DNA of 36,687 nt from an uncultured Oscillospiraceae bacterium. Its GTDB lineage: Bacteria > Bacillota > Clostridia > Oscillospirales > Oscillospiraceae. Shown in pieces: positions 28,633 through 36,687 of the stretch. The position numbers and the translations under genes are program-made. Positions within the stretch are counted from its first letter, which is position 1; each line of letters starts with the position of its first letter. A model generated the notes under the pieces. It saw nothing but the letters and a program-made list of their open reading frames with translations, made no database searches and was not told the origin of the DNA. The stretch is taken from the NCBI GenBank assembly GCA_900752445.1, contig CAADVN010000068.1:1-36687 (forward strand), in the 5' to 3' direction.

Positions 28633-30162
28633 ATGCTTACTATCGACAGGCTTTCAATAACGCACAGGCGCGACCTGCGCGAAATACTGAATAACTTTTC
28701 ACTCCTCCTTGGCCCCGGCGAGCGGGCCGTGCTCATAGGCGAGGAGGGCAACGGCAAGTCCACGCTGCTGCGGCTCATACACGACCCGGCCTCGGTCGAG
28801 GACTACGCCGAGTGGTCGGGCGAGGTCTCGACTGGCGGACGCACGGGCTATCTGCCGCAGGAGCTGGATCCCACGCAGCTCTCGAGGCCGGCGTGCGAGC
28901 TTTTCGAGGCCTCGGCGGGCTTCATGTCGCTGACGCCAAAGGAGCGCGCGGCGCTCTCCAGGGAGCTGGGCCTGCCGCTCTCCTGCTTCACGGCGCAGCG
29001 GCCCCTGCGCGAGTTTTCGGGCGGCGAGAGGATAAAGATGCAGCTCGCCTGCATAGCGGCCGAACAGCCGGAGCTCTACCTGCTCGATGAGCCCTCGAAC
29101 GACCTCGACCTCGACTCTCTGGAGTGGCTTGAGGGCTTCATCCTGAGCCGGCGCGAGCCGGTGCTGTTCGTCTCGCACGACGAGACGCTCATAGAGCGCA
29201 CGGCGAACGTCATCATACACCTCGAGCTGCTGCGGCGCAAGACCTTGCCTCGCGCCACGGTGGCGCGCCTGCCCTACCGCGACTACGTCGAGGCCCGGTA
29301 CCGGAGCCTCGCGCGGCAGGAGCAGGCCGCGCGCAAGGAGCGCGAGGAGTTTGAGGCGAAGCTCGCGCGCTACCGCGAGATACGCCAGAAGGTGGAGAGC
29401 GCGCAGCGGGGCATTTCGCGCCAGGACCCGCACGGCGGGCGGCTGCTCAAGAAGAAGATGCACACGGTGCAGTCCATGGGCAGGCGCTTTGAAAAGGAGC
29501 GCGAGGCGCTGACCGCCATGCCCGAGACCGAGGAGGCCATCTTCCTGAGCTTCCCGTCGGAGGCCGCGGTGCCGAACGGCAAGCGGATACTCGAGCTGGC
29601 GCTGCCCGTGCTCGAGGTGGACGGCCGCGTCCTCGCGCGGGACATAGAGCTGCGCGTCACGGGCCCGGAGCGTATCTGCATCGTCGGCGGCAACGGCGCC
29701 GGCAAGACCACGCTGCTGCGGCGCGTCGCCTCGGAGCTGCTCGCGCGGCGCGACATAAGGGCCGCGTACATGCCCCAGGAGCTGGGCGAGCGGCTGGACA
29801 CGGACGAGAGCCCCGTGCGGCTGCTGAACGTCTCCGGCAGCCGAGCCGAGGAGGAGCGCATACGCGCCATGCTGGGCAGCCTGCGCTACACGTCCAAGGA
29901 GATGGAGCAGCCCTGCCGGGCGCTCTCGGGCGGGCAGAGGGCGAAGCTGCTGCTGGCCTCCATGGCCCTCGAGGGCGCGGAGGTGCTCATCCTCGACGAG
30001 CCGACGCGCAACCTCTCCCCTCTCTCCGGCCCGGTCATACGCGAGCTGCTGCGCAGCTTCCGCGGCGCGGTTATCAGCGTCTCGCACGACCGCAAATTCA
30101 TAGGCGAGGTCTGCACGGCGGTCTACGAGCTGGGCCCGGACGGCCTTTGCCGCATAAGCTGA
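28633..30162 (+). CDS. ABC-F family ATPase, probable ribosome-protection (antibiotic resistance) type
   Basis: A 509-residue soluble protein with two intact ABC domains. Domain 1: Walker A GEEGNGKST, signature FSGGERIKM, Walker B LYLLDEPSNDLDLDS, switch SHDE. A charged interdomain linker of ~95 residues (RRKTLPRATVARLPYRDYVE to MGRRFEKEREALTAM) would reach the peptidyl-transferase centre. Domain 2: GGNGAGKTT, LSGGQRAKL, VLILDEPTRNLSPLSGPVIR, SHDRKFI. Resistance-type ABC-F proteins displace ribosome-bound antibiotics (lincosamide, streptogramin A, pleuromutilin, macrolide). The attenuator leader fits the known drug-induced control of vmlR, msr and lmo0919 genes. ATG 28633 directly follows the leader terminator; a longer in-frame ATG at 28525 would translate through the hairpin and is less likely. 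Drug spectrum cannot be told. Confidence 0.88.
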   Translation: MLTIDRLSITHRRDLREILNNFSLLLGPGERAVLIGEEGNGKSTLLRLIHDPASVEDYAEWSGEVSTGGRTGYLPQELDPTQLSRPACELFEASAGFMSLTPKERAALSRELGLPLSCFTAQRPLREFSGGERIKMQLACIAAEQPELYLLDEPSNDLDLDSLEWLEGFILSRREPVLFVSHDETLIERTANVIIHLELLRRKTLPRATVARLPYRDYVEARYRSLARQEQAARKEREEFEAKLARYREIRQKVESAQRGISRQDPHGGRLLKKKMHTVQSMGRRFEKEREALTAMPETEEAIFLSFPSEAAVPNGKRILELALPVLEVDGRVLARDIELRVTGPERICIVGGNGAGKTTLLRRVASELLARRDIRAAYMPQELGERLDTDESPVRLLNVSGSRAEEERIRAMLGSLRYTSKEMEQPCRALSGGQRAKLLLASMALEGAEVLILDEPTRNLSPLSGPVIRELLRSFRGAVISVSHDRKFIGEVCTAVYELGPDGLCRIS

Positions 30163-30273
30163 CAAGTTGCACTATTTCGCTATCCACTTTTCGTCATAAT
30201 AGCCCAGCCTTTTGATGCAAATCTGATACATGCGCCTGCTAAACTGTGGAAAAGGGATAAGGAGGCGCAGAAA

Positions 30274-32301
30274 ATGAAGCGGGTACTTGCACTCGCTCTG
30301 GTCCTTCTCACCCTTGCCGCCTGCGGCAAGGGTGAAGTTTTGCCCGGGGCATACCCAACGCAGGCGCAGGAGACAGACTCCGCCGTGACGCGCATGGTCA
30401 CGGAGCCGGTGGCTGCGGACTTCTACGCTTACCTCACCGACGTCTGCGGCGGCGAGCTCTACGCCATGGCCGACATGGCCCTCTGCCGCTGGGGCGGTGC
30501 GCTGCTCGAACCGCTCTTTGAGCTTGATGGCCTGTCCGAAGTAAAGAAGATCGCCGCAGCCGAAGAGGGTATCTGGCTCGAATGCGTCCGCGAGGGCGAG
30601 AGCCTGCCTGTTCTGGAGCTGCGCTCCTACGACGGCGAGCTGCTGACTGAAATAGACCTCTCCGGGCTGGAATTTGTGCAGACATGGGGCATGCTCGGCA
30701 GACTTGAAGCCGGAGGAGGTCTGGTATATGCAGACTGCGAGGAGCAGATATTTGTCTACACTGCGGACGGCGAACTTAAAGGCTCTGTGGAGACCGAACG
30801 CAACGTGTCCGAGGACATCGTGCTGACCGGCGCCGGGCTTACCGTCATGCAAAGCGACGGGGACTACACGAACTGCTTTGACATCGACCCGGAGACCCTG
30901 GAAGCGGGCAAGCCCTATCGCCTCGGGCGCGCGATGAGCCATATCTACTCCGGCGGCGGCGTATATGACTTCGTCGCGGTTGACCGGGACATGCTCGGCC
31001 TCTGGGCCGTCGAGTGCGGCAGCGGCAAAGTGGAGCCAATACTCTTGCTCCGCGACATCGGCCTGAGCTTTGAGGGCGGTTTCCTCCCCTATGTGCTCGG
31101 CGAGGACGACTTTGTGCTCAGCCCAGTAGGCGGAGGTGTGTCCATGCACTGCTTTATGGGCGACGAGGAGCGCCCCGTGCGTCAGGTTATAAGGCTTGAG
31201 TCGCTCGGCAGCGTTCCCGAGCTTAGCAGGTATGCGGCGAGTTTCAACGCCTCCAATGAGGAATACTACGTCGAGGTAACAGACCTCATGTCCTCGTTCC
31301 CCAACATCGACGACAGGCTCAAGGACCTCAGCACGCGGCTCGCGGCGGGCGACGGGCCGGATATTATCTGCTTCAACGGCCTGGACCCCGCCCCCTACGG
31401 GCGTGCCGGGGCGCTTGTGGACTTATATACGCTCATAGACTCAGACCCGGAGCTGTCTCGGGAGGATTTTATCGCGCTCGATGCCTTTGAGAGCGGCGAT
31501 AAGCTCTGGTCGCTCGCGCCCTGCTTTACAATCAGCACCTGTGTCGGACTTGAAAGCGTCGTGGGCGACGGCCTCGGCTGGACGTTTGAGGACTTCTTCG
31601 CCCTGTACGATTCTCTGGAAGCAGGTCAGAAGATGATTGCGACAATGTCGCCGCTCATATTCGTCGAGAACACTCTGGACGGCGTCCTGCCCGAGCTTGT
31701 CAACTACGAGACGGCAAGCTGCAGCTTCACCGACGGGAGGTTTGAGGAGTATCTCCGCCTCGCCTCGGGACTTGAGACAGCCGACGAGACTGACTGGGAG
31801 AGTTACGCTGCGCGCTTTGCATCGGGCGAGATCGTGCTTAATGAGCAGATGCTTAGAAATATCCGTGACCTGGCCGCGTTGGAGGAATACTACGGTCAGG
31901 CACTGACGCCTATAGGTTGGCCGAGTTTTGATGGGAGCTGCGGCTCGCGGCTGCTCACAACTTCCGACATGGGCATAGTTTCGACCGGCAACACGGATGC
32001 GGCCTGGGAGTTCCTGCGCTTCATCCTCAGCGACGAGAAGACGCAGGCGGAGCTTTCGCTGGCGTTCATACCCATCTCCCGCGCTGCCGCCGAAGAACAG
32101 CTGAGCGAGGCGGAGTCCCGCTCCGACACCATGCTCGGGCTCTTGGAGGGACTGACGCACAAGGATTCGGCAGGCTCAACAATATCGCAGATCGTCCTTG
32201 AAGAAGCCGCCGCCTACTTCGCCGGTGCGAAGTCTGTTGAGGATACCTGCGAGATTATTCAGGACAGGGCCGAGACGTACATCGCGGAACAGTTCGGTTA
32301 A
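30274..32301 (+). CDS. large lipoprotein with solute-binding-protein-like C-terminal half (tandem paralogue 1)
   Basis: A 675-residue lipoprotein: MKRVLALALVLLTLAAC with lipobox LAAC. Residues ~30-300 are beta-rich repeats that resemble a propeller (alternating short strands, VYTADGELKGS, FDIDPETLEAG). Residues ~305-675 look like an extracellular solute-binding protein: AASFNASNEEYYVEVTDL, AAGDGPDIICFNGLD, GDKLWSLAPCFTISTC, TDAAWEFLRFILS, and a C-terminal helix DTCEIIQDRAETYIAEQFG. No ABC permease genes are in the window, so transport or sensing is open. SD AAGGAGG. The first of four tandem genes with 13-42-base gaps. No clear promoter was found in the 111-base gap upstream. Confidence 0.8.
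   Translation: MKRVLALALVLLTLAACGKGEVLPGAYPTQAQETDSAVTRMVTEPVAADFYAYLTDVCGGELYAMADMALCRWGGALLEPLFELDGLSEVKKIAAAEEGIWLECVREGESLPVLELRSYDGELLTEIDLSGLEFVQTWGMLGRLEAGGGLVYADCEEQIFVYTADGELKGSVETERNVSEDIVLTGAGLTVMQSDGDYTNCFDIDPETLEAGKPYRLGRAMSHIYSGGGVYDFVAVDRDMLGLWAVECGSGKVEPILLLRDIGLSFEGGFLPYVLGEDDFVLSPVGGGVSMHCFMGDEERPVRQVIRLESLGSVPELSRYAASFNASNEEYYVEVTDLMSSFPNIDDRLKDLSTRLAAGDGPDIICFNGLDPAPYGRAGALVDLYTLIDSDPELSREDFIALDAFESGDKLWSLAPCFTISTCVGLESVVGDGLGWTFEDFFALYDSLEAGQKMIATMSPLIFVENTLDGVLPELVNYETASCSFTDGRFEEYLRLASGLETADETDWESYAARFASGEIVLNEQMLRNIRDLAALEEYYGQALTPIGWPSFDGSCGSRLLTTSDMGIVSTGNTDAAWEFLRFILSDEKTQAELSLAFIPISRAAAEEQLSEAESRSDTMLGLLEGLTHKDSAGSTISQIVLEEAAAYFAGAKSVEDTCEIIQDRAETYIAEQFG
30308..30335 (+). 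repeat. perfect 13-bp inverted repeat over the lipobox codons
   Basis: TCACCCTTGCCGC (30308-30320), CT, GCGGCAAGGGTGA (30323-30335). It covers the codons for the end of the signal peptide and the lipidated Cys of the first lipoprotein. GAAGTTTTG follows, which looks like a weak terminator T tract inside the gene. Confidence 0.85.
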
Positions 32302-32314
32302 AGGAGGCGGGAAC

Positions 32315-34450
32315 ATGAAACGAATATTTGCCCTCGCGCTCGTATTATTCACCCTCGCGGGCTGCGGCGCGGTCGCCTCTACGCCGGGTGATACTGACAT
32401 CGCGGCCACAGCTGCCGATGCCGCGTCCAGCAGATACGTCAAGACCGCGATATCGCTGCCGAAGGAGAACTTCATCATCTCAAACGCTGAGGCAACGAAG
32501 TCAAACATCTACCTCTTCGGCACGGAGGTCACAGACGCCCCGAACAACTATTACATCTACGTTCTCAACCACGACGGCAGCATACTTGACCAAAAGCGCT
32601 GCGCTTGGGGCGACGGGTATTACCACATTATCATGGATTCGGCGGTGGACGACAGCGGTACCATATGGCTGCTCGAATACCTGTATGAGCGTACATATGA
32701 TGAAGCCGGGAATAAAACATCGGAGCGCTCTGCGGGCTGGTGCGTCGAGAGAGTGGACGAAAACGGCTTTTCCGGGCCTCTTTTCAGCTCGAGCGCCGTC
32801 GATGAGCCCTTGGAAATTGACGTCCGCGGCGGGGTCTTTGCCCTGCGCGGCTGCGGCGGCGTCTCCTGCTTTTCAGTTGACGGAGGCTTTCTCGGCTCGT
32901 CCGGCAGCCTGAACGGCTTTCGCGGCATGACCATCGCCGGCGGCAGTGTATATCTGCTGCATTCCGACATAAGCGGCGTAAAGATAGGCCTCGCTTCGCC
33001 CGAAAGCTGTTCTATTTCCGCAAACTTGACGGCTGATGTCAACGTCTACGACCTGATAGGCGGCGCCGGCCTCTACATAAACAGCGGCAGCGACCTTTAC
33101 AGCCTTGACCCGGAAACAGGCGAGACCGTGCTTGTGCTCAATTGGGTCTCGGCCGGTGTCGCCGGGGACTACAAGGGCGCAACTTCACTTGCAGACGGGG
33201 CGTTTTTGTACTACGACGCTAGTGAATTGTGCCTGCTGGAGCCCGCCGCGTACTCGGGCGAGCCCATAACGCTGACACTGGCGAGCATGGAGCCGCGCTT
33301 TATCAGGGACGCCGTCATAGACTTCAATGCCTCGAACGAGAAGTACGCCGTGGAGATAATCGACTACTCGCAGTACAACACCGCCTACGCGCCCGAGGCC
33401 GGAGTTCTGAGGCTGGATCTGGATATAGTCTCAGGCAATGCGCCGGACATCATCGACTTGACCGGCCTGCCGCTGGGACAGTATGAGGGCATGGGCCTTT
33501 TGGAGGACCTCAGCGCATACTTCGAGCGCGAGGGCAGCCCGGCCATGGCGGAGAATTTCCTGAATGCCCTGAAAAGCGGCGGCAAGCTCTGCGCCCTAGT
33601 CCCCTGCTGCACGATAATGACCATTGAGGCATACGGCTCGGACGTGGACGGCATGGGAGAACTGGAGTTCCATGACATATTGGCGCTTCAGAAGACGATG
33701 GGCAGTGGAGCCAACCCCTTCGGCGCGACGATGTCCAAAAAGTCGTTTCTGGAAACCATGCTCTCCGTAGGCAACTCCAGATACATTGACTGGGAGACCG
33801 GCGTCTGCGATTTTGACGAGAGCTTCAAGGACATGCTCAGGCTTGCGGCGAGTCTGCCTGATGAGTACGACCTGTCAACGGATTTGCAGATGATAGCCTC
33901 AAGAGACCAGCTGCTCTCCGCGCAGCAAGTAGCCTCTGTCATGGACATCCTGGCATTCGACTACTATTTCGGCGGCGACCTGGCCCTCTGCGGCATACCG
34001 TCCGCCCAAAACTCCGGCGCTGTCCTGTGCCCATATATCATGCTTGGTATGTCCTCTACCGGTGAGAACAAAGATGGGGCCTGGGAGTTTATGAGCATGC
34101 TGCTGTCTGAGCGGTATCAGGATATGTACGCCGACCTGATGCTGCCGACGACAGAGTACGGGCTGGAACGGGTGATGGCCGAAGCGGACGAATTGCTGTC
34201 GTCCGAAGGCGAGCTGTACCTGCCCGACATCCACGGGAATGAGGTATCCGTAGAGGCCGACAGCGAAAAGTGCTTAAGGCTCTTCCGCGAGCTTCTGGAC
34301 TCTGTGACAGGCGTCTGCGAATTTAACCAGGAGCTCTTCGACATAATCTGGCCCGAGGCTCAGGCGTATTTCTGCGGAGACAGGGGCGTGGACGAGACCA
34401 TCGATATCATTAGCTCTCGGGTGCAGATATACGTCAGCGAGCATCTCTGA
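32315..34450 (+). CDS. large lipoprotein, tandem paralogue 2
   Basis: A 711-residue lipoprotein: MKRIFALALVLFTLAGC with lipobox LAGC. Same build as its neighbours: a beta-rich N-terminal half (YYIYVLNHDGSILDQKRC; AVDDSGTIWLLEYLYE; SLDPETGETVLVLNW) and a solute-binding-like C-terminal half (VIDFNASNEKYAVEIIDYS; GNAPDIIDLTGLPLGQ; GGKLCALVPCCTIMT; DGAWEFMSMLLSE; ETIDIISSRVQIYVSEHL). SD AAGGAGG; 13 bases after paralogue 1. Sequence identity with its neighbours looks low outside these motifs, so the duplication is old. Function unknown. Confidence 0.8.
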   Translation: MKRIFALALVLFTLAGCGAVASTPGDTDIAATAADAASSRYVKTAISLPKENFIISNAEATKSNIYLFGTEVTDAPNNYYIYVLNHDGSILDQKRCAWGDGYYHIIMDSAVDDSGTIWLLEYLYERTYDEAGNKTSERSAGWCVERVDENGFSGPLFSSSAVDEPLEIDVRGGVFALRGCGGVSCFSVDGGFLGSSGSLNGFRGMTIAGGSVYLLHSDISGVKIGLASPESCSISANLTADVNVYDLIGGAGLYINSGSDLYSLDPETGETVLVLNWVSAGVAGDYKGATSLADGAFLYYDASELCLLEPAAYSGEPITLTLASMEPRFIRDAVIDFNASNEKYAVEIIDYSQYNTAYAPEAGVLRLDLDIVSGNAPDIIDLTGLPLGQYEGMGLLEDLSAYFEREGSPAMAENFLNALKSGGKLCALVPCCTIMTIEAYGSDVDGMGELEFHDILALQKTMGSGANPFGATMSKKSFLETMLSVGNSRYIDWETGVCDFDESFKDMLRLAASLPDEYDLSTDLQMIASRDQLLSAQQVASVMDILAFDYYFGGDLALCGIPSAQNSGAVLCPYIMLGMSSTGENKDGAWEFMSMLLSERYQDMYADLMLPTTEYGLERVMAEADELLSSEGELYLPDIHGNEVSVEADSEKCLRLFRELLDSVTGVCEFNQELFDIIWPEAQAYFCGDRGVDETIDIISSRVQIYVSEHL

Positions 34451-34492
34451 CGCGCGTCTGCTGTGGCTGTTCAGGTAAAGGAGGATAACGAC

Positions 34493-36547
34493 ATGAAGAG
34501 ATTTGCCGCGTTTTTTCTTGCGGCGCTGCTGTTTGCCCTCTCGGCCTGCGGCGCGGCAGAGGCGGAACTGCCCGAGGCCGAAGCACCTTCCGCCTCTGCG
34601 CAGATGACCGCAGAGGCGGAAGGCGAATACCGCCTTGCCGTTACGCGGGCGGAGCTGCCCGGCGGGCTCGCCTCGCTCACATCCGTCTGCGCGGCCGGCG
34701 AGGGCTTTTACCTCGCCGGAACAGACAATGACGGCTCGCCCCTGCTCGGTCTCTGGACGGGCGCGGACTTCTCGCCGCTCGCGCTGCCCGAGGGCGTCAC
34801 GGAGATCGAGGGCGTCGCCTTCGATGACACGCTCTCTGTGCTCGTCCGCGCGGGCGAGGCGATACAGCTCCTGCGCTTTGAGGGCGCGGAGGCCTCCGTC
34901 ACCGAGCTGGGCGGCGACCTCTCGGCCCTGGGCCGCAAACTGCTTTATGCCGAGTACGGCGGCGCGGCCTATGTGCTCGACAGCAACACCATCTCCGAGG
35001 TCAGGGGCGGCGAGCTGACGCGCAGCATGGAAAGCCCCGCGGCCTACAAGCTCTACACCGCCGTACAGGCCGCGCGGGACGGGCTGTATGTCGTCGAAAG
35101 CGACATTTTCGGCGGCACATCGACGCTTTTCCGGCTTGATCCCGACATTTTTACGCTCGAGCCGGTGGATGCGGGCGGCGCCGGCATATCCGGTCTCGGC
35201 ATCAGCCCGGGCGGCGGCCTTCTCATGAGCTGCTCGCTGGACGGGCGCGAATTCGTGAAGGAACTCGCGGGCGGGGAGCTTTTCGACTGGTCGGAGCCGG
35301 GCGTGGTGTCGCCGGGCTACACGCATATCTTTGGGCGCGGCGACGGCAGCTATCTGCTGTTTTGCCCGGGCCAGACCTCGCTCGAGCTGCTTGAAGAAAA
35401 GCTCCTGCCGCCCAGAACGACGCTCACGCTGCTCACCGACCTGCCGCGCGCGGAGCTTTACACGATTGTCAATGACTTCAACCGCACGAGCGAGGAGTAC
35501 AGAATCGAGGTGCTGCAGTTCGGCGAGGACGGCCTGACGGCTGAGCTGCTGCGCACCCAGCTCACAGCCGGTGAGGGGCCGGATATCTTCGCCTTCTACG
35601 ACCGCGGCTCGCTCGCGGAGCTGAACGCCAACGCGCTCGAGGACCTGCTTGCCTGCCTCGGCGCGGACGCGGAGTACGGGCGCGAGGCGCTCATACCCGA
35701 GCTGCTCGAGGCCATGTGCGTGCAGGGGAAGCTCAGCTGGCTGCCCTATTCCTTTGCGATATCGACCTTTACTGCCCCGACCGCGTACCTGTCCGAGCCG
35801 GGCTATGGCTTTGACGAGGCGCAGCAGGCCGCGGCGAAGGCGGGCCTGCCGCTCTTTCCCGGCTGGATGACGCGGGATATACTCTGGGGCTGGCTGAGCG
35901 CCTTTGCCGCCGGGCAGTACATGGACGTCAAGGCCGGGACTTGCAGCTTCGACAGCCCGGACTACATCAGCCTGCTCGAAGAATGTGCCGCTGCCGCGCC
36001 GGAATTCGGCAGCGACTCCGCCGCGCTCTACAACGGCCTGCTCCAGTTTGAGACGCTGCAGGGCCTGATGCGCGTTTCGGTCATCAGCAGCAGCTATGGC
36101 GGGGCCTATGCCTTTGTCGGCGCGCCGAATGAGACGACGAACGGCAGCATGTTCAGCCCCGACCTCTGCTTCGCCATCTCAAGCGCGAGCGAAAACAGGG
36201 CCGCCGCGTGGCAGTTCGTGCGCAGCTGCCTGAGCGCGGAGCACCAGCGGCTGGCGACAGGCGCTTTCCCATCCACCGCAGCCGCGCTGGACGAGCTGAT
36301 AGACGACGCCATGGAAAACGGCATATGGGTCACTGATGAGATCAGCTACGAGCTCGGCGCCGCCGACGCGGAAAAGCTGCGCGAGCTCATCGCCTCGACC
36401 GAGACGGTGCAGGACGCCTATCCCGTCGTGCTGGACATCATGGCCGAGGACGCGGCGCAGTTCTTCTCCGGCCAGATAACGGCGCAGCAGGCCGCGGCCT
36501 ACACCCAGAACCGCGTGCAGCTCTATTTGTCCGAGCGATACGGTTGA
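34493..36547 (+). CDS. large lipoprotein, tandem paralogue 3
   Basis: A 684-residue lipoprotein: MKRFAAFFLAALLFALSAC with lipobox LSAC. The N-terminal half is beta-rich (LTSVCAAGEGFYLAGTDNDG; LSVLVRAGEAIQLLRFEG; TLFRLDPDIFTLEPVD); the C-terminal half follows the family pattern (VNDFNRTSEEYRIEVLQFG; AGEGPDIFAFYDRG; GKLSWLPYSFAISTF; RAAAWQFVRSCLSAEHQR; YTQNRVQLYLSERYG). More GC-rich and Ala/Glu-rich than paralogues 1 and 2. SD AAAGGAGG, 42 bases after paralogue 2. Confidence 0.8.
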   Translation: MKRFAAFFLAALLFALSACGAAEAELPEAEAPSASAQMTAEAEGEYRLAVTRAELPGGLASLTSVCAAGEGFYLAGTDNDGSPLLGLWTGADFSPLALPEGVTEIEGVAFDDTLSVLVRAGEAIQLLRFEGAEASVTELGGDLSALGRKLLYAEYGGAAYVLDSNTISEVRGGELTRSMESPAAYKLYTAVQAARDGLYVVESDIFGGTSTLFRLDPDIFTLEPVDAGGAGISGLGISPGGGLLMSCSLDGREFVKELAGGELFDWSEPGVVSPGYTHIFGRGDGSYLLFCPGQTSLELLEEKLLPPRTTLTLLTDLPRAELYTIVNDFNRTSEEYRIEVLQFGEDGLTAELLRTQLTAGEGPDIFAFYDRGSLAELNANALEDLLACLGADAEYGREALIPELLEAMCVQGKLSWLPYSFAISTFTAPTAYLSEPGYGFDEAQQAAAKAGLPLFPGWMTRDILWGWLSAFAAGQYMDVKAGTCSFDSPDYISLLEECAAAAPEFGSDSAALYNGLLQFETLQGLMRVSVISSSYGGAYAFVGAPNETTNGSMFSPDLCFAISSASENRAAAWQFVRSCLSAEHQRLATGAFPSTAAALDELIDDAMENGIWVTDEISYELGAADAEKLRELIASTETVQDAYPVVLDIMAEDAAQFFSGQITAQQAAAYTQNRVQLYLSERYG

Positions 36548-36577
36548 AAAACTGATACGGAAAAAGGAGATGGGAGC

Positions 36578-36687
36578 ATGAAACGGATACTTACCCTCGC
36601 ATTCGCGCTGCTCATCCTCGCCGGCTGCGGCGCGGCGGCTGAAATCCCGGCCTCGCCGCCCGCCGCTCGGGACGAGGCTGTGAGGTA
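36578..36687 (+). CDS. lipoprotein, tandem paralogue 4, 3'-truncated by window end
   Basis: ATG 36578 with AAGGAG upstream, 30 bases after paralogue 3. The 36 visible residues are a signal MKRILTLAFALLILAGC with lipobox LAGC, followed by an Ala/Pro-rich stretch. Signal sequence and spacing match the three preceding genes, so it is very probably a fourth member. Confidence 0.75.
   Translation, partial: MKRILTLAFALLILAGCGAAAEIPASPPAARDEAVR

Overview
This window looks like chromosomal DNA from a high-GC, anaerobic, Gram-positive gut Firmicute of the Oscillospiraceae (Clostridia) type. The reasons are a single-chain pyruvate:ferredoxin oxidoreductase, Rex, an S-layer-homology (SLH) protein, an FAD-less xanthine-dehydrogenase-type molybdoenzyme next to an RnfB-like ferredoxin, a DUF4358 lipoprotein, and many lipoproteins with a Gram-positive type lipobox. 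Species cannot be named from the sequence alone. No phage, IS element, CRISPR array or rRNA was seen.

Layout. (1) 1-3255: 3' nine-tenths of nifJ (+). (2) 3323-12159, all on the minus strand: a trmB-exoA-dusB-ECF sigma-anti-sigma operon that starts at a promoter next to tRNA-Pro and ends in a strong terminator; a rex-SLH protein pair with its own strong promoter; then mnmE and a YkpA-type ABC-F gene. The anti-sigma gene is broken in frame at an 18-base G/C homopolymer. (3) 12260-12335: tRNA-Pro(UGG), divergent from trmB. (4) 12465-15916: a small accessory cassette (GNAT divergent from WYL regulator, TfoX-like, GyrI-like, GNAT with a nonsense codon, SRPBCC). (5) 16171-19315 (-): RnfB-like ferredoxin plus molybdenum hydroxylase. 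(6) 19576-25719 (+): a large membrane protein that looks like a decayed P-type ATPase, an EF-G paralogue, then an SGNH hydrolase and DUF4358 lipoprotein pair. (7) 25764-28402: LysR regulator divergent from a flavodoxin, carboxymuconolactone-decarboxylase-like and cupin operon. (8) 28399-30162: an ABC-F protein of antibiotic-resistance type behind a 200-nt leader that contains a short upstream ORF, alternative hairpins and a terminator ending directly at the start codon. (9) 30274-36687: four tandem paralogous lipoproteins, the last cut by the window end, each complete one with a C-terminal solute-binding-protein-like half.

How the genes work together. Energy and redox metabolism (NifJ, Rex, RnfB-like ferredoxin with Mo-hydroxylase, flavodoxin operon) alternates with translation and tRNA functions (MnmE, DusB, TrmB, tRNA-Pro, EF-G2, two ABC-F proteins) and with envelope functions (SLH protein, ECF/anti-sigma pair, SGNH/DUF4358, lipoprotein array). 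The most promising leads are the ABC-F attenuator leader, the degenerate P-type ATPase-like protein with a repetitive acidic N-terminus, the tandem lipoprotein family, the homopolymer-broken anti-sigma gene, and the repeated arrangement of intrinsic terminators placed directly in front of a ribosome-binding site (mnmE, SGNH gene, ABC-F).
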